Source: Enterobacter chengduensis (GTDB lineage Bacteria; Pseudomonadota; Gammaproteobacteria; Enterobacterales; Enterobacteriaceae). From it: a DNA stretch of 64,000 nucleotides. Shown here piece by piece: positions 50,509 to 60,858 of this stretch (positions are counted from its first letter, which is position 1; every line of letters starts with the position of its first letter). The stretch lies in the NCBI RefSeq assembly GCF_001984825.2, contig NZ_CP043318.1, forward strand, positions 1,488,001 through 1,552,000. Reading direction: 5' to 3'. Made by a program: the position numbers and the translations under genes. A model generated the notes under the pieces. It was not told the DNA's origin. It saw only the letters and a program-made list of their open reading frames with translations, and ran no database searches.

Positions 50509-52557
50509 TTAAACCAGGCCAAACAGCGTCAGCAGCAGGTCGATAACCTTGATACCGATGAACGGCACCACCAGCCCGCCCAGACCGTAAATCCACAGGT
50601 TACGGCGCAGCATGGCGGCGGCGGTGAGCGGTTTATAGCTCACGCCCTTCAGCGCCAGCGGGATCAGGAAGACAATAATCAGGGCGTTAAAAATCACCGC
50701 GCTGAGAATGGCCGAGGCCGGGGAGTGCAGGTGCATCACGTTCAGCGCATTCAACTGCGGATAGGTCGCAGCAAACGCGGCCGGGATAATGGCGAAATAC
50801 TTCGCCACGTCGTTGGCGATGCTGAACGTGGTCAGCGAGCCGCGCGTCATCAGCATCTGCTTGCCGATGTGCACTACCTCAATCAGCTTGGTCGGGTTCG
50901 AGTCGAGGTCGACCATGTTGCCCGCCTCTTTTGCCGCCTGGGTACCGGAGTTCATTGCCACCGCCACGTCGGCCTGTGCAAGGGCAGGGGCATCGTTGGT
51001 TCCGTCACCGGTCATCGCCACCAGTCGCCCTTCCGCCTGGTACTGACGAATCAATGCCAGCTTCGCTTCCGGCGTGGCTTCGGAAAGAAAATCATCCACG
51101 CCCGCCTCGGCGGCAATCGCGGCGGCGGTCAGACGGTTATCCCCGGTGATCATCACCGTTTTGATCCCCATCTTACGCAGCTGGGCAAAGCGCTCCTTAA
51201 TGCCGCCTTTGACGATGTCCTTCAGGGCAATCACCCCGAGGACGCGCGCGCCTTCGGCCACCACCAGCGGCGTCGCCCCCTGACGGGCCACGCTTTCGAC
51301 CAGGCTGTCCACTTCCGCTGGGAAGTGGCCGTTGTTGGCCTCAATGTGGCGGCGGATCGCGTCAACCGAGCCTTTGCGGATCATGCGATCCTGAATGTTA
51401 ATGCCGCTCATGCGGGTTTGCGCCGTGAAGGGCACAAACGTGGCGTGCAGGCTCTGAACGTCGCGCTGGCGCAGGTTAAAGCGCTGCTTGGCGAGGATCA
51501 CGATACTGCGGCCTTCCGGCGTTTCATCAGCAAGCGATGAGAGCTGAGCGGCATCGGCCAGCGTTTTTTCATCCACGCCCGGGGCGGGTAAGAAATCCGA
51601 CGCCTGGCGGTTACCGAGGGTAATGGTCCCGGTTTTATCGAGCAGCAGAACGTCGACGTCACCCGCCGCTTCAACGGCACGCCCGCTGGTGGCGATGACG
51701 TTGGCGCCGAGCATGCGGCTCATGCCGGCCACGCCGATGGCCGACAGCAGGCCGCCGATGGTGGTGGGGATCAGACAAACCAGCAGCGCCACCAGCACCG
51801 TGACGGTGACCGCGGTGCCGCCATAGGCGGAGAACGGCCACAGGGTCGCGGTTGCCAGCAGGAAGACAATGGTCAGGGCCACCAGCAGGATGGTCAGGGC
51901 AATCTCGTTCGGCGTTTTACGACGCTGCGCGCCTTCCACCATGGCGATCATCCGGTCGAGGAAGGTTTCCCCCGGGTTAACGCTGCACTGGATCACCAGC
52001 CAGTCGGAGAGAATGCGCGTCCCGCCCGTCACGGAGGCGAAATCGCCGCCGGACTCACGAATGACCGGCGCGGATTCCCCGGTGATGGCGCTCTCATCCA
52101 CCGAGGCACCCCCTTCAATGACTTCGCCATCGCACGGGATGATGTCACCGGCTTCCACCAGCACCACGTCGCCTTTGCGCAGTTCATCCGCCGGAACGTG
52201 GTCCATCTGCGCACCGTATTTCGGTTCACGTAGCTTGCGCGCGAAGGCGGTCTTTTTCACCCCTTTCAGGCTGTTGGCCTGGGCTTTACTCCGGCCTTCC
52301 GCCAGCGCTTCCGCAAAGTTGGCGAACAGCACGGTAAACCACAGCCACAGGCTGATGGCGCCGGTAAACATCGCATTCCCCGGCATGTGGCCCGTTCCCA
52401 TGGCAATCGCCAGGGCGGTGGTCAGGACGCTTCCCGCCCAGACAATGAACATCACCGGGTTGTGCCACTGCACGCGCGGGCTCAGCTTTTTCACCGCATC
52501 CATGAGCGCCTGGCGAACTAATGACGGTTCGAACAGGGCCAGTTGTTTACGACTCAT
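50509..52557 (-). CDS. kdpB: Potassium-transporting ATPase ATP-binding subunit KdpB
   Basis: 682 residues. P-type ATPase: TGES actuator motif near 160, the phosphorylation motif DKTGTITLG near 307, the nucleotide-domain KGSVD near 395 and the hinge [11 protein letters not shown] near 515. Serine 162 region (AITGESAPV) is intact, the site of inhibitory phosphorylation in E. coli. It powers potassium uptake through KdpA. Confidence 0.98.
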   Translation of the reverse strand: MSRKQLALFEPSLVRQALMDAVKKLSPRVQWHNPVMFIVWAGSVLTTALAIAMGTGHMPGNAMFTGAISLWLWFTVLFANFAEALAEGRSKAQANSLKGVKKTAFARKLREPKYGAQMDHVPADELRKGDVVLVEAGDIIPCDGEVIEGGASVDESAITGESAPVIRESGGDFASVTGGTRILSDWLVIQCSVNPGETFLDRMIAMVEGAQRRKTPNEIALTILLVALTIVFLLATATLWPFSAYGGTAVTVTVLVALLVCLIPTTIGGLLSAIGVAGMSRMLGANVIATSGRAVEAAGDVDVLLLDKTGTITLGNRQASDFLPAPGVDEKTLADAAQLSSLADETPEGRSIVILAKQRFNLRQRDVQSLHATFVPFTAQTRMSGINIQDRMIRKGSVDAIRRHIEANNGHFPAEVDSLVESVARQGATPLVVAEGARVLGVIALKDIVKGGIKERFAQLRKMGIKTVMITGDNRLTAAAIAAEAGVDDFLSEATPEAKLALIRQYQAEGRLVAMTGDGTNDAPALAQADVAVAMNSGTQAAKEAGNMVDLDSNPTKLIEVVHIGKQMLMTRGSLTTFSIANDVAKYFAIIPAAFAATYPQLNALNVMHLHSPASAILSAVIFNALIIVFLIPLALKGVSYKPLTAAAMLRRNLWIYGLGGLVVPFIGIKVIDLLLTLFGLV

Positions 52558-52575
52558 GACAATTTCTCCGCAAAA

Positions 52576-54255
52576 TCAGCGTAAAGAGAGGTATTCCGCG
52601 ACCGGGCCTAACGCGAGGGCGGGGATAAAGGTCAGGGCGCCGACCAGCAACACGGTGCCGGTCAGCAGGCCGATAAACAGCGCGCCGTGGGTCGGCAATG
52701 TCCCTGTGGTGGTCGGCTGAATTTTCTTATTCACCAGCGATCCGGCGATCGCCATCACCGGCACAATGATCCCGAAGCGACCCACAAACATGCAGAACGC
52801 CAGCAGGCAGTTCCAGAACGGAGAGTTGGCGCTTAAGCCTGCAAAGGCGCTGCCGTTGTTGTTGGCGGCAGAAGAGACGGCGTACAGCACTTCACTAAAG
52901 CCGTGAATGCCGGGGTTGAAGATGCCGCTGCGTCCGGCCTCGGTCATCAGCGCCAGCGCGGTGCCGAGCAGCACGAGAGCCGGGGTGACCAGAATCGCCA
53001 GCGCGGTTAACTTCATCTCGCGAACGTCGATTTTTTTACCCAGATATTCCGGGGTGCGGCCAATCATCAGACCGGCAATAAACACCGCCAGCAGCACGAA
53101 CAGCAGCATGCCGTACAGACCCGAGCCCACGCCGCCAAACACCACCTCGCCAATCTGCATCAGCCACATCGGGATCATGCCGCCCAGCGCCGTAAAGGAA
53201 TCATGCATGGCGTTGACCGCCCCGCACGACGCCGCCGTGGTCACTACCGCATACAGGCTGCTGGCGAGAATGCCAAAGCGGCTCTCTTTGCCTTCCATGT
53301 TGATATTGCTGTTAGCCCCAAGCTGCATGAAATGGCTGTTGCCGTTCCACTCGGCCCACATCACCAGCGCAACGCAGACCACAAAGATAAGCGACATGGT
53401 CCAGAGCAGGGTGCGCCCCTGACGGCGATCGTTCACCACGTCACCAAAGGCAAAGCAGAGCGCGGCGGGGATCAGGAAGATCGCCAGCATCTGCACAAAA
53501 TTGGTCAGGGCGGTTGGGTTTTCAAACGGGTGCGACGAGTTGGCGTTGAAGAAGCCGCCGCCGTTGGTGCCGAGCATCTTGATGGCTTCCTGCGACGCCA
53601 CTGGCCCCATCGGCAGGAGCTGTTTCGCTCCTTCCAGCGAGGTATAAGGCGCATAAGGCAGCAGGTTTTGCAGGCTGCCCTGCTGGATAAAGAACAGCGC
53701 AATCAGCAGCGCAATCGGCAGCAGGATCCACAGCGTAATGCGCGTCAGGTCCACCCACGCGTTACCCAGCGTGCTCACGTTCTGGCGCGCAAACGCACGC
53801 GTCAGCGCGAAGATCACCGCAATACCGCTCGCGGCAGAGAGGAAGTTCTGCACGGTTAAACCGACCATCTGGCTGAAGTAGCTGAGCGTGGTTTCACCGG
53901 AATAGGACTGCCAGTTGGTGTTGGTGACAAAGCTGACCGCCGTGTTCAGCGCCAGATGCCAGGACAGGCCCGGTAACTGCTGCGGATTCAGCGGCAGGAT
54001 ACCCTGCACCATCAGCATGGCAAAAAGCGCAATGAGTCCAACGATATTCAGCAGCAGAATGGCAATCAGATAGTCGCGCCAGTTCATCTCCCGATCGTCG
54101 ATGCCCAGGACGCGCCAGATCCCTTTTTCAACGCTTCCCGTGCCGGGCAGGGGAACGTTATTGATTAGCCGTGCCAGCCCCGAGCCCAGCGGCCTTGCCA
54201 GGACAAACAACACCACTAAGAAACTGGCAATAAGCAAAAACGCCTGAGCAGCCAT
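52576..54255 (-). CDS. kdpA: Potassium-transporting ATPase potassium-binding subunit KdpA
   Basis: 559 residues, about ten membrane helices with four repeated pore-loop regions of the superfamily of K+ transporters: [20 protein letters not shown] near 110, [20 protein letters not shown] near 230, [19 protein letters not shown] near 340 and [14 protein letters not shown] near 465. It carries the selectivity filter of KdpFABC. The start shares one base with the kdpF stop (TGATG). Confidence 0.98.
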   Translation of the reverse strand: MAAQAFLLIASFLVVLFVLARPLGSGLARLINNVPLPGTGSVEKGIWRVLGIDDREMNWRDYLIAILLLNIVGLIALFAMLMVQGILPLNPQQLPGLSWHLALNTAVSFVTNTNWQSYSGETTLSYFSQMVGLTVQNFLSAASGIAVIFALTRAFARQNVSTLGNAWVDLTRITLWILLPIALLIALFFIQQGSLQNLLPYAPYTSLEGAKQLLPMGPVASQEAIKMLGTNGGGFFNANSSHPFENPTALTNFVQMLAIFLIPAALCFAFGDVVNDRRQGRTLLWTMSLIFVVCVALVMWAEWNGNSHFMQLGANSNINMEGKESRFGILASSLYAVVTTAASCGAVNAMHDSFTALGGMIPMWLMQIGEVVFGGVGSGLYGMLLFVLLAVFIAGLMIGRTPEYLGKKIDVREMKLTALAILVTPALVLLGTALALMTEAGRSGIFNPGIHGFSEVLYAVSSAANNNGSAFAGLSANSPFWNCLLAFCMFVGRFGIIVPVMAIAGSLVNKKIQPTTTGTLPTHGALFIGLLTGTVLLVGALTFIPALALGPVAEYLSLR

Positions 54256-54344
54256 CAGAATGCCTCCGCATTAATCAGGGCATAAACCAGATAACCCAAT
54301 AACAGGAACACCAGCACGATGCCGGCAATAAGACCTGCACTCAC
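54255..54344 (-). CDS. kdpF: Potassium-transporting ATPase small subunit KdpF
   Basis: 29 residues from a GTG at 54344 ([19 protein letters not shown] then [10 protein letters not shown]), one membrane helix. The GTG is preceded by GGAGGTGGATT, a near-perfect ribosome-binding site; the longer open frame to 54458 runs through the promoter and is rejected. It stabilises the Kdp complex in the membrane. Confidence 0.93.
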   Translation of the reverse strand: MSAGLIAGIVLVFLLLGYLVYALINAEAF

Positions 54345-54653
54345 AATCCACCTCCGGGTGACTTTCGTTGTTGTGTTAACGGTAGGATTTATGGCGCAAA
54401 GATTTCGCAAAAATGGGAAGGGCGGGTGTAAAAAAAGTATAAAAATGGCAAAGCCCACAATTTAACTATTGATAAGTAAATCGTTAACTTTTTTGTAACT
54501 TAATTACGGCGTGAATGTAAATTTTCCCTAAACGGGCAAAAATAAGTGGTCGGATGAGTAGTAAAATTACAAACAAAGCGATATTATTTTAGCCAGGTCA
54601 CAGATTTTGAATTTTCCGGATGACGTTTCCGGCCAACTATAGGGGAGAAAAAT
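54345..54653. promoter_or_regulatory. kdpF-ybfA divergent intergenic region
   Basis: About 309 A/T-rich bases with the KdpE box near kdpF and several A/T tracts (TTAACTTTTTTGTAACTTAA near 54485). It should hold the kdp promoter and the ybfA promoter. No gene is seen. Confidence 0.65.
54426..54446 (-). promoter_or_regulatory. KdpE binding site upstream of kdpFABC
   Basis: On the minus strand TTTTTATACTTTTTTTACAC, a T-rich sequence matching the 23-base KdpE site described upstream of E. coli kdpF, about 80 bases before the GTG start. Confidence 0.75.
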
Positions 54654-54860
54654 ATGGATCTTTATAAAGAGTTTCCGGCTCATATCGTGTTCATGCGCCG
54701 CACTTTCGCCGTAGTGGCTGGCGTGCTGGCTCTGCCTGTGATGCTGTTCTGGAAAGATCGCGCCCGTTTTTACAGCTATCTGCACCGCGTCTGGGCGAAA
54801 ACCAGCGAGAAGCCGGTGTGGATGGAGCAGGCCGAGAAAGCGACCTGCGATTTTTACTAA
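54654..54860 (+). CDS. ybfA: Small conserved protein YbfA
   Basis: 68 residues, the E. coli length, with AGGGGAG eight bases before the ATG. One probable membrane helix ([17 protein letters not shown], residues about 18-34) is flanked by charged segments; the [12 protein letters not shown] region is conserved. Function unknown. It diverges from kdpF, and proximity to the KdpE site makes co-regulation possible but unproven. Confidence 0.92.
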   Translation: MDLYKEFPAHIVFMRRTFAVVAGVLALPVMLFWKDRARFYSYLHRVWAKTSEKPVWMEQAEKATCDFY

Positions 54861-54881
54861 AAGAAAGGCTACACGCAGCAA

Positions 54882-54917
54882 TAAAAAAACCGCCAACAGC
54901 AATGTGGCGGTTTTTTT
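54882..54917 (+). terminator. ybfA terminator
   Basis: AAAAAACCGCCA-CAGCAA-TGTGGCGGTTTTTTT, a strong stem with an A-run and a T-run, about 25 bases after the ybfA stop. Confidence 0.88.
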
Positions 54918-55222
54918 GTCCCTCGGGATTCGCGGTCCGTTGGGTAGTCTTCAAGCTCTCGTCAGAGGCTTATAAGAATATCTCGGGTCCTTAAGTAATC
55001 AAACTGCAACTCCCTAAATATATTCTTAAAAACCTTTTCGGTGGATTACGTTTTACGCCAGGGCCAACTACTATGCAGCGTCCCTTTCCGCCATCTCGCA
55101 CATGGGCACCGGTCCCGGGAAAGGCGTGACCACAACCGTAAGTCAGGCTCTCGTCAGAGCTTGTGTCCACCGACTTATCACCGGTGGTGAACGGTGGAGC
55201 GGTTAGCAGCAGGGACCGCATA

Positions 55223-55330
55223 ATGAAACGCTATTTTTGCATCGCGTTCATTGTCGCCAGCGTACTCGTTGTCAAAAGTGATGAACCGATGGGGTTTGTT
55301 GCATTTAACACGATAGTGCAGGACAAGTAG
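55223..55330 (+). CDS. Small hydrophobic protein, candidate TimP-like toxin
   Basis: 35 residues: begins MKRYFCIAFIVASVLVVKSD and ends EPMGFVAFNTIVQDK. A basic start and a 13-residue hydrophobic core look like a signal or membrane segment. AGGGA lies eight bases before the ATG, and a strong terminator follows five bases after the stop, so it looks like a real transcription unit. Salmonella TimP is a membrane-targeting peptide of similar size with such a leader, held off by an antisense RNA. The family assignment is from memory; function is inferred. Confidence 0.5.
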   Translation: MKRYFCIAFIVASVLVVKSDEPMGFVAFNTIVQDK

Positions 55331-55334
55331 CGTT

Positions 55335-55358
55335 AAGGCCGCCCTGGGCGGCCTTTTT
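55335..55358 (+). terminator. Terminator of the small-ORF locus
   Basis: AAGGCCGCC-CTG-GGCGGCCTT followed by TTTT, a 9-bp GC-rich stem five bases after the small-ORF stop. Confidence 0.88.
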
Positions 55359-55459
55359 TATTTCATCCCGTCTACACTTCATGGCAAAGTAGTTCAATGC
55401 ATGCTTTTTCCTTTGAGGGCATGCCCTTACGGACATAATGGATAACTGCCTGGAGTTTT

Positions 55460-56872
55460 ATGCCCACCCATCTGGTTTGGTTTCGCGCGGACCTGCGCGT
55501 ACATGACAACATCGCACTCGCGGCGGCCTGCCGCGCCAAAGGCGCTAACGTACTGGCTCTGTTTGTGGCTACGCCCGGGCAGTGGCGACAGCATGACATG
55601 GCGCCCCGCCAGGCGGCCCTGCTGCGTGCGTATCTGACCGATCTGCAGCACTCGCTTGCCGGAAAGGGGATACCGCTTCTCTATAAAGAGGTGAGTGATT
55701 TTTCCGCACAGCTGCAGACGGTGCAGGAGATCTGCAAGCAGCACAACGTCACGCGTCTGTTTTACAACTATCAGTACGAATTCAACGAGCAGCAACGCGA
55801 CCGGCAGCTGGATAAGCTGCTGCAGGGTGTGGTTTGTGAAGGATTTGATGACAGCGTGATGCTGGCGCCGGGCAGCGTCATGACCGGCAGTCAGGAAATG
55901 TACAAAGTGTTTACGCCGTTTAAAAATGCGTTTGTTAAACGCCTGAAAGAGGCGCTGCCCGAGTGCGTGGCCGCGCCCGCCGCTCGCGGCGATGCCATCA
56001 CCGATCTCCCTGAATTAACGTTTAACTATCCCCAACAGGCGTTCGATGAACTTCTGTTCCCTGCCGATGAGAAATCCGCTATTGCGAAGCTGCGCCAGTT
56101 TTGCAAGCAGGGCGCGGGAGAGTACGACGCGCGCAGGGATTTTCCGGGGATTGAAGGCACGAGCCGCTTATCCGCGAGCCTGGCGCTGGGCGCAATCTCC
56201 CCGCGTCAGTGTTTACACCGCCTGCTGGCCGAGCAGCCGCAGGCGCTGGAGGGGGGCACCGGTTCTGTCTGGCTGAATGAGCTTATCTGGCGCGAGTTCT
56301 ACCGCCATCTGATGACGTTTCATCCCGATCTCTGCAAGCATCGTCCGTTCATTCCCTGGACCGATAACGTTAAATGGCAGCACGACGAGACCCTTTTACA
56401 GGCCTGGCAAAAAGGGGAAACGGGGTATCCGATTGTGGATGCCGCGATGCGTCAGCTCAATGAGACGGGGTGGATGCACAACCGTCTGCGAATGATTACC
56501 GCCAGCTTCCTGGTGAAAGATCTGCTTATCGACTGGCGTGTCGGGGAGCGCTATTTTATCTCTCAGCTGATCGACGGCGATCTGGCGGCAAATAACGGCG
56601 GATGGCAGTGGGCGGCCTCGACCGGCACCGATGCGGCACCCTATTTCCGGATTTTTAATCCGACCACGCAGGGGCAAAAATTTGATGCGGACGGCGACTT
56701 TATTCGCCGCTGGCTGCCCGCGCTCAGGAATGTTCCGGCGAAAGCGATCCATGACCCCTGGGCGTGGGCGGATAAACAGGGCGTAAAGCTGGATTATCCT
56801 CGTCCGATTGTTGACCATAAGCAGGCGCGCGTCGCCACGCTGGCGGCGTACGAAGCCGCCCGAAAAGTGTGA
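55460..56872 (+). CDS. phrB: Deoxyribodipyrimidine photolyase PhrB
   Basis: 470 residues. An N-terminal Rossmann antenna domain (MPTHLVWFRADLRVHDNIAL, about 1-130) precedes the C-terminal FAD domain with EGTSRLSASLALGAISPRQC near 230, WLNELIWREFYRHLM near 275, and NNGGWQWAASTGTDAAPYFRIFNP near 378-400. It repairs cyclobutane pyrimidine dimers using blue light. ybgA, which precedes phrB in E. coli, is absent. It is followed by ybgI after ten bases. Confidence 0.96.
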   Translation: MPTHLVWFRADLRVHDNIALAAACRAKGANVLALFVATPGQWRQHDMAPRQAALLRAYLTDLQHSLAGKGIPLLYKEVSDFSAQLQTVQEICKQHNVTRLFYNYQYEFNEQQRDRQLDKLLQGVVCEGFDDSVMLAPGSVMTGSQEMYKVFTPFKNAFVKRLKEALPECVAAPAARGDAITDLPELTFNYPQQAFDELLFPADEKSAIAKLRQFCKQGAGEYDARRDFPGIEGTSRLSASLALGAISPRQCLHRLLAEQPQALEGGTGSVWLNELIWREFYRHLMTFHPDLCKHRPFIPWTDNVKWQHDETLLQAWQKGETGYPIVDAAMRQLNETGWMHNRLRMITASFLVKDLLIDWRVGERYFISQLIDGDLAANNGGWQWAASTGTDAAPYFRIFNPTTQGQKFDADGDFIRRWLPALRNVPAKAIHDPWAWADKQGVKLDYPRPIVDHKQARVATLAAYEAARKV

Positions 56873-56882
56873 GAGAGTAAAG

Positions 56883-57626
56883 ATGAAAAACAGTGAACTG
56901 GAACGCCTGATCAACGAAAAACTGAACACCAGCGCCTTTAGCGACTACGGTCCGAATGGCCTGCAGGTGGAAGGCCGTGAGGCGGTGCAAAAAATCGTCA
57001 CCGGCGTGACGGCAAGTCAGGCATTGCTGGATGAAGCGGTGCGCCAGGAGGCCGATGCGGTGATTGTCCATCACGGCTATTTCTGGAAAAACGAATCGCC
57101 GATTATTCGCGGCATGAAGCGCAACCGCCTGAAAACGCTGCTGGCAAATGACATTAACCTGTACGGTTACCACCTGCCGCTGGATGCGCACCCGGAACTC
57201 GGTAACAACGTCCAGCTGGCGCAGCTTCTGGGGATTACCGTGATGGGCGAAATCGAGCCGCTGGTGCCGTGGGGCGAGCTGGCGATGCCGGTGCCAGGCC
57301 TGGAGCTGGCCTCGTGGATTGAAGCGCGCCTGGGGCGTCGCCCGCTGTGGAGCGGCGATACCGGCCCGGATACGGTGAAGCGTGTTGCCTGGTGTACCGG
57401 CGGCGGCCAGGGCTTTATCGACAGCGCCGCGCGTTTCGGCGTCGATGCTTTTATCACCGGCGAGGTGTCCGAGCAGACCATTCATTCGGCGCGTGAACAG
57501 GGGCTGCATTTTTACGCGGCCGGCCATCATGCCACCGAGCGCGGCGGCATTCGCGCCCTCAGCGAATGGCTGACGGAAAATACCGATCTCGACGTGACCT
57601 TTATTGATATCCCTAACCCGGCCTGA
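56883..57626 (+). CDS. ybgI: NIF3-family metal-binding protein YbgI
   Basis: 247 residues from the ATG at 56883 (MKNSELERLINEKLNTSAF), equal to E. coli; an earlier in-frame start would overlap phrB. DUF34/NIF3 family: metal ligands in VIVHHGYFWKNE near 63-66 and AGHHATERGG near 215-219. It forms a hexameric toroid with a dinuclear metal site. A physiological substrate is not established; the GTP cyclohydrolase name is by weak similarity. Confidence 0.95.
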   Translation: MKNSELERLINEKLNTSAFSDYGPNGLQVEGREAVQKIVTGVTASQALLDEAVRQEADAVIVHHGYFWKNESPIIRGMKRNRLKTLLANDINLYGYHLPLDAHPELGNNVQLAQLLGITVMGEIEPLVPWGELAMPVPGLELASWIEARLGRRPLWSGDTGPDTVKRVAWCTGGGQGFIDSAARFGVDAFITGEVSEQTIHSAREQGLHFYAAGHHATERGGIRALSEWLTENTDLDVTFIDIPNPA

Positions 57627-57640
57627 TGAGAGGTGCCTGA

Positions 57641-58297
57641 GTGCAGCGAGCGCGTTGTTATCTTCTGGGGGAAACGGCAGTGGTTCTGGAGCTTGAACCG
57701 CCGGTAACCCTTGCCACGCAAAAGCGTATCTGGCGGCTCACCCAGCGTCTGGTCGAACTGCCCGAGGTGGTTGAAGCCATTCCGGGGATGAATAACATCA
57801 CGGTGGTGCTGCGTAGCCCGCATACCGTGGCGCTGGACGCTATCGAACGTTTGCAGCGCTGGTGGGAAGAGAGCGAGGCGCTGGAGCCGGAATCGCGCAC
57901 CATCGAACTCCCGGTCGTTTACGGCGGGACGGGGGGGCCGGATCTTGGCGTGGTGGCAGACCACTGCGGATTAACGGAAAAGCAGGTTGTTGAATTGCAC
58001 AGTTCTGTTGATTACGTGGTCTGGTTCCTGGGTTTCCAGCCCGGGTTCCCGTATCTGGGGGGATTATCACCCCAGCTGCATACGCCGCGTCGCGCTGAAC
58101 CGCGGCTGAGCGTACCCGCCGGGACGGTGGCGATTGGCGGCGAGCAGACCGGCGTCTATCCGCTGACGTCGCCTGGCGGCTGGCAGCTGATTGGGCATAC
58201 CGCTACGCCGTTATTTGAACCCGGGCTGGAGTCGCCAATACTCCTGCGTCCGGGCGATACCCTGCGCTTTATCCCGCAGAAGGAGGGGGTATGTTAA
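57641..58297 (+). CDS. pxpB: 5-oxoprolinase subunit PxpB (YbgJ)
   Basis: 218 residues from a GTG at 57641 ([20 protein letters not shown]), with GAGAGG upstream. Allophanate hydrolase subunit 1/KipI fold: [18 protein letters not shown] near 126, [20 protein letters not shown] near 150. With PxpA and PxpC it hydrolyses 5-oxoproline to glutamate at the cost of ATP. Its TGA overlaps the pxpC start. Confidence 0.95.
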   Translation: MQRARCYLLGETAVVLELEPPVTLATQKRIWRLTQRLVELPEVVEAIPGMNNITVVLRSPHTVALDAIERLQRWWEESEALEPESRTIELPVVYGGTGGPDLGVVADHCGLTEKQVVELHSSVDYVVWFLGFQPGFPYLGGLSPQLHTPRRAEPRLSVPAGTVAIGGEQTGVYPLTSPGGWQLIGHTATPLFEPGLESPILLRPGDTLRFIPQKEGVC

Positions 58298-59223
58298 CGC
58301 TTATTCGCGCGGGGCTTTATACCTCCGTACAGGATGCCGGGCGCTTTGGCATGCGCCAGTCTGGCGTGAGCTATTGCGGCGCGCTGGACAGGCCCGCGCT
58401 GGAGATTGCTAACGTGCTGGTGGGTAACCCCGGCAATACGGCCGCGCTCGAAATTACGCTCGGCCAGTGCGTCATTGAGTTTGGTCAGGAAACCTGGTTT
58501 GCCTTAACCGGCGCAGGCTGTGATGCCACGCTGGATGGCAAAGCCGTCTGGACCGGCTGGCGGCTGCGGGCGAAAGCCGGACAGCGTCTGACCTTAAAGC
58601 GCCCTTTGCACGGCGTGCGTAGCTATCTCGCGGTGGCGGGCGGCATTGACGTGCCGGAGGTGCTGGGCTCATCCAGTACCGATCAAAAAGCCGGGATCGG
58701 CGGTCACGAAGGACGCCTGTTGCGCGACGGCGATCGCCTGGCGATTAAGCCTTCATCGCGCCACTTCTCGACGGCTCAGGGGGTGAAACAGCTTCTCTGG
58801 GGAAACCAGATCCGTGCCTTACCGGGGCCGGAATACCATGAGTTCGACGAGGCTTCGAAAGAGTCCTTCTGGCGCTCGCCGTGGAAGCTCAGCCCACAGA
58901 GTAACCGCATGGGCTACCGCCTGCAGGGGCAGCCGCTGACCCGCACGACGGACCGGGAGCTGCTTTCCCACGGCCTGCTGCCGGGCGTCATTCAGGTGCC
59001 GGGCAACGGGCAGCCCATCGTGCTGATGAACGATGCGCAAACTACCGGTGGTTATCCGCGAATTGCCTGCATTATTGAAGCCGATCGTTACCATCTGGCG
59101 CAAATTCCCCTCGGTCAGCCGATTCACTTCGTACAGTGTTCGCTGGAGGAGGCGCTTAAGGCGCGCCAGGATCGGCAGCGTTATCTGGAGCAGCTGGCGT
59201 GGAGGCTTGATGGTAAAGATTGA
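58291..59223 (+). CDS. pxpC: 5-oxoprolinase subunit PxpC (YbgK)
   Basis: 310 residues. Allophanate hydrolase subunit 2/KipA fold: [20 protein letters not shown] at the N-terminus, [13 protein letters not shown] near 205 and [20 protein letters not shown] near 250. Overlaps pxpB by seven bases and pxpA by 14. Confidence 0.95.
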   Translation: MLTLIRAGLYTSVQDAGRFGMRQSGVSYCGALDRPALEIANVLVGNPGNTAALEITLGQCVIEFGQETWFALTGAGCDATLDGKAVWTGWRLRAKAGQRLTLKRPLHGVRSYLAVAGGIDVPEVLGSSSTDQKAGIGGHEGRLLRDGDRLAIKPSSRHFSTAQGVKQLLWGNQIRALPGPEYHEFDEASKESFWRSPWKLSPQSNRMGYRLQGQPLTRTTDRELLSHGLLPGVIQVPGNGQPIVLMNDAQTTGGYPRIACIIEADRYHLAQIPLGQPIHFVQCSLEEALKARQDRQRYLEQLAWRLDGKD

Positions 59224-59950
59224 TTTAAACGCTGACCTGGGCGAGGGCGGCGGCGCCGACGCAGAGCTGATGACGCTGGTCACCTCGGTTAACATCGCCT
59301 GCGGCTTTCACGCGGGCGATGCGCAAACCATGCTGGAGAGCGTGCGTCATGCCATTAAAAATGGCGTCGCGATAGGCGCGCATCCGAGCTTCCCCGACCG
59401 GGAAAACTTTGGCCGCACGGCGATGGACCTGCCGCCTGAGACGGTCTACGCTCAGGTGCTTTACCAGATCGGCGCGCTGGAAGCGATGGTGCGCGCTGAG
59501 AGCGGTGTGCTGCGCCACGTGAAGCCGCACGGGATGCTTTACAACCAGGCGGCAAAAGATCCGGCGCTGGCTGAGGCGATTGCCCGCGCGGTGAGGGATT
59601 GCAACCCGCAGCTGATCCTCGTGGGGCTGGCAGGCAGCGAGTTGATTCAAGCCGGACAGCGGCTGGGGCTGACGACGCGTCAGGAAGTCTTTGCCGACCG
59701 GGGATATCAGCCGGACGGCAGCCTGGTGCCGCGCGCTCAGGCTGGAGCGCTGATTACCGATGAAGATAGAGCGCTGGCGCAAACGCTGGAGATGGTGCGC
59801 GCCGGGCGGGTGACCGCGGTGGATGGAACCTCAGCGAACGTTCAGGCCGATACGGTATGTTTACACGGCGACGGCGAGCATGCGCTTCAGTTCGCACGCC
59901 GCTTGCGGGCCGCGTTCTCTGAAGAGGGTATCCTCGTTAGCGCAGAATAA
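59210..59950 (+). CDS. pxpA: 5-oxoprolinase subunit PxpA (YbgL, LamB/YcsF family)
   Basis: 246 residues from the ATG at 59210 ([20 protein letters not shown]), inside the end of pxpC; the earlier in-frame start at 59033 is not family sequence. Motifs [14 protein letters not shown] near 30, [16 protein letters not shown] near 60 and [14 protein letters not shown] near 105 mark the LamB/YcsF fold. It carries out the hydrolytic step of 5-oxoproline detoxification with PxpBC. Confidence 0.95.
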   Translation: MVKIDLNADLGEGGGADAELMTLVTSVNIACGFHAGDAQTMLESVRHAIKNGVAIGAHPSFPDRENFGRTAMDLPPETVYAQVLYQIGALEAMVRAESGVLRHVKPHGMLYNQAAKDPALAEAIARAVRDCNPQLILVGLAGSELIQAGQRLGLTTRQEVFADRGYQPDGSLVPRAQAGALITDEDRALAQTLEMVRAGRVTAVDGTSANVQADTVCLHGDGEHALQFARRLRAAFSEEGILVSAE

Positions 59951-59968
59951 TCATGAAAGGACAATAAC

Positions 59969-60760
59969 ATGCCAGAAGGTCCGGAGATCCGCCGCGCGGC
60001 GGATAGCCTGGAGGCGGCGATAAAGGGCAAACCGTTGACGCGTGTCTGGTTTGCTTTTCCTCAGCTAAAACCGTTTGAATCACAGCTGGTGGGGCAGACG
60101 GTGACCCACATTGAAACGCGCGGCAAGGCGTTGCTCACGCACTTTTCCCATAACCTCACGTTATATAGCCATAACCAGCTTTACGGCGTCTGGCGCGTGG
60201 TGGAGGCGGATGAACAGCCGCAAACCACCCGCGTGCTGCGCGTCAGGCTGCAAACGGCGGATAAAGCCATCCTGCTTTACAGCGCGTCGGACATTGAAAT
60301 GCTAACGCCGGAGCAGCTGCTCACTCACCCGTTCTTACAGCGGGTCGGACCGGACGTGCTGGACATGCGCCTGACGGCGGGCGATGTAAAAGCACGCTTG
60401 TTATCGCCTAAATTCCGCAACCGACAGTTTTCCGGCCTGTTTCTTGACCAGGCCTTTCTGGCCGGGCTCGGCAACTACCTGCGGGTGGAAATCCTCTGGG
60501 AAGTCGGGCTGGCGCCGCAGCATAAAGCCTCGCAGCTCAGCGATGAACGGCTGGAGGCGCTGTCCCATGCGCTGCTGGACGTTCCGCGTTTATCCTACAC
60601 GACGCGCGGCGTGGTGGATGACAACAGGCATCACGGGGCGCTGTTCCGGTTCAAGGTGTTTCATCGGGCGGGGAAAAAGTGCGAGCGGTGCGGCGGGATT
60701 ATTGACAGGATGATGCTCTCTTCGAGACCTTTTTACTGGTGCCCGCACTGCCAGAAATAA
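59969..60760 (+). CDS. nei: Endonuclease VIII
   Basis: 263 residues. Fpg/Nei family: catalytic P2 and E3 ([10 protein letters not shown]), the helix-two-turn-helix [13 protein letters not shown] near 165, and a C-terminal zinc finger with CERCGG and CPHCQK (about residues 238-262). It is a glycosylase/AP lyase that removes oxidised pyrimidines. Starts 18 bases after pxpA with AAAGGA before it, as in E. coli. Confidence 0.97.
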   Translation: MPEGPEIRRAADSLEAAIKGKPLTRVWFAFPQLKPFESQLVGQTVTHIETRGKALLTHFSHNLTLYSHNQLYGVWRVVEADEQPQTTRVLRVRLQTADKAILLYSASDIEMLTPEQLLTHPFLQRVGPDVLDMRLTAGDVKARLLSPKFRNRQFSGLFLDQAFLAGLGNYLRVEILWEVGLAPQHKASQLSDERLEALSHALLDVPRLSYTTRGVVDDNRHHGALFRFKVFHRAGKKCERCGGIIDRMMLSSRPFYWCPHCQK

Positions 60761-60764
60761 AAGT

Positions 60765-60792
60765 AAAACGGTAACCCAAGGGTTACCGTTTT
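60765..60792. terminator. Bidirectional terminator between nei and gltA
   Basis: AAAACGGTAACCC-AA-GGGTTACCGTTTT, a perfect 13-bp stem with the same design as the pgm and ybeL terminators (compensatory T-A change in the stem). Confidence 0.88.
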
Positions 60793-60802
60793 AAGGTTTT
60801 CA

Positions 60803-60842
60803 CCCTCTCCCTGTGGGAGAGGGCCGGGGTGAGGGCATCAGG
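60803..60842 (+). repeat. CCCTCTCCC...GGGCATCAGG intergenic repeat, copy E
   Basis: CCCTCTCCCTGTGGGAGAGG then GCCGGGGTGAGGGCATCAGG, ten bases from the AAAACGG terminator, between convergent nei and gltA. It contains an unoccupied CCTGATGCC-CT-CACCCC site on the minus strand. Confidence 0.85.
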
Positions 60843-60858
60843 ACGCGCCCAACCTCTT

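Larger units (their letters stand above)
54950..55361 (+). ncRNA. Structured RNA locus resembling RyfA/timP
   Basis: A roughly 400-base transcript-like segment between the ybfA terminator and its own terminator at 55335-55358. It contains two copies of GCTCTCGTCAGAG (54955-54967 and 55147-55159, each a small hairpin), a CCACCG/CGGTGG hairpin (55167-55187) with an alternative 3' arm at 55192-55197, and a 35-codon ORF near its 3' end. A long structured leader before a tiny hydrophobic ORF fits the RyfA (PAIR3) RNA, renamed timP in Salmonella. I cannot align it here. A possible -10 TATAAG lies at 54971 without a good -35. Confidence 0.45.

Noticed and set aside
54991..55221. Minus-strand frame of 76 codons in the RyfA/timP-like region
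   Set aside because: No ribosome-binding site or domain; it lies over structured RNA hairpins and has no support as a protein.
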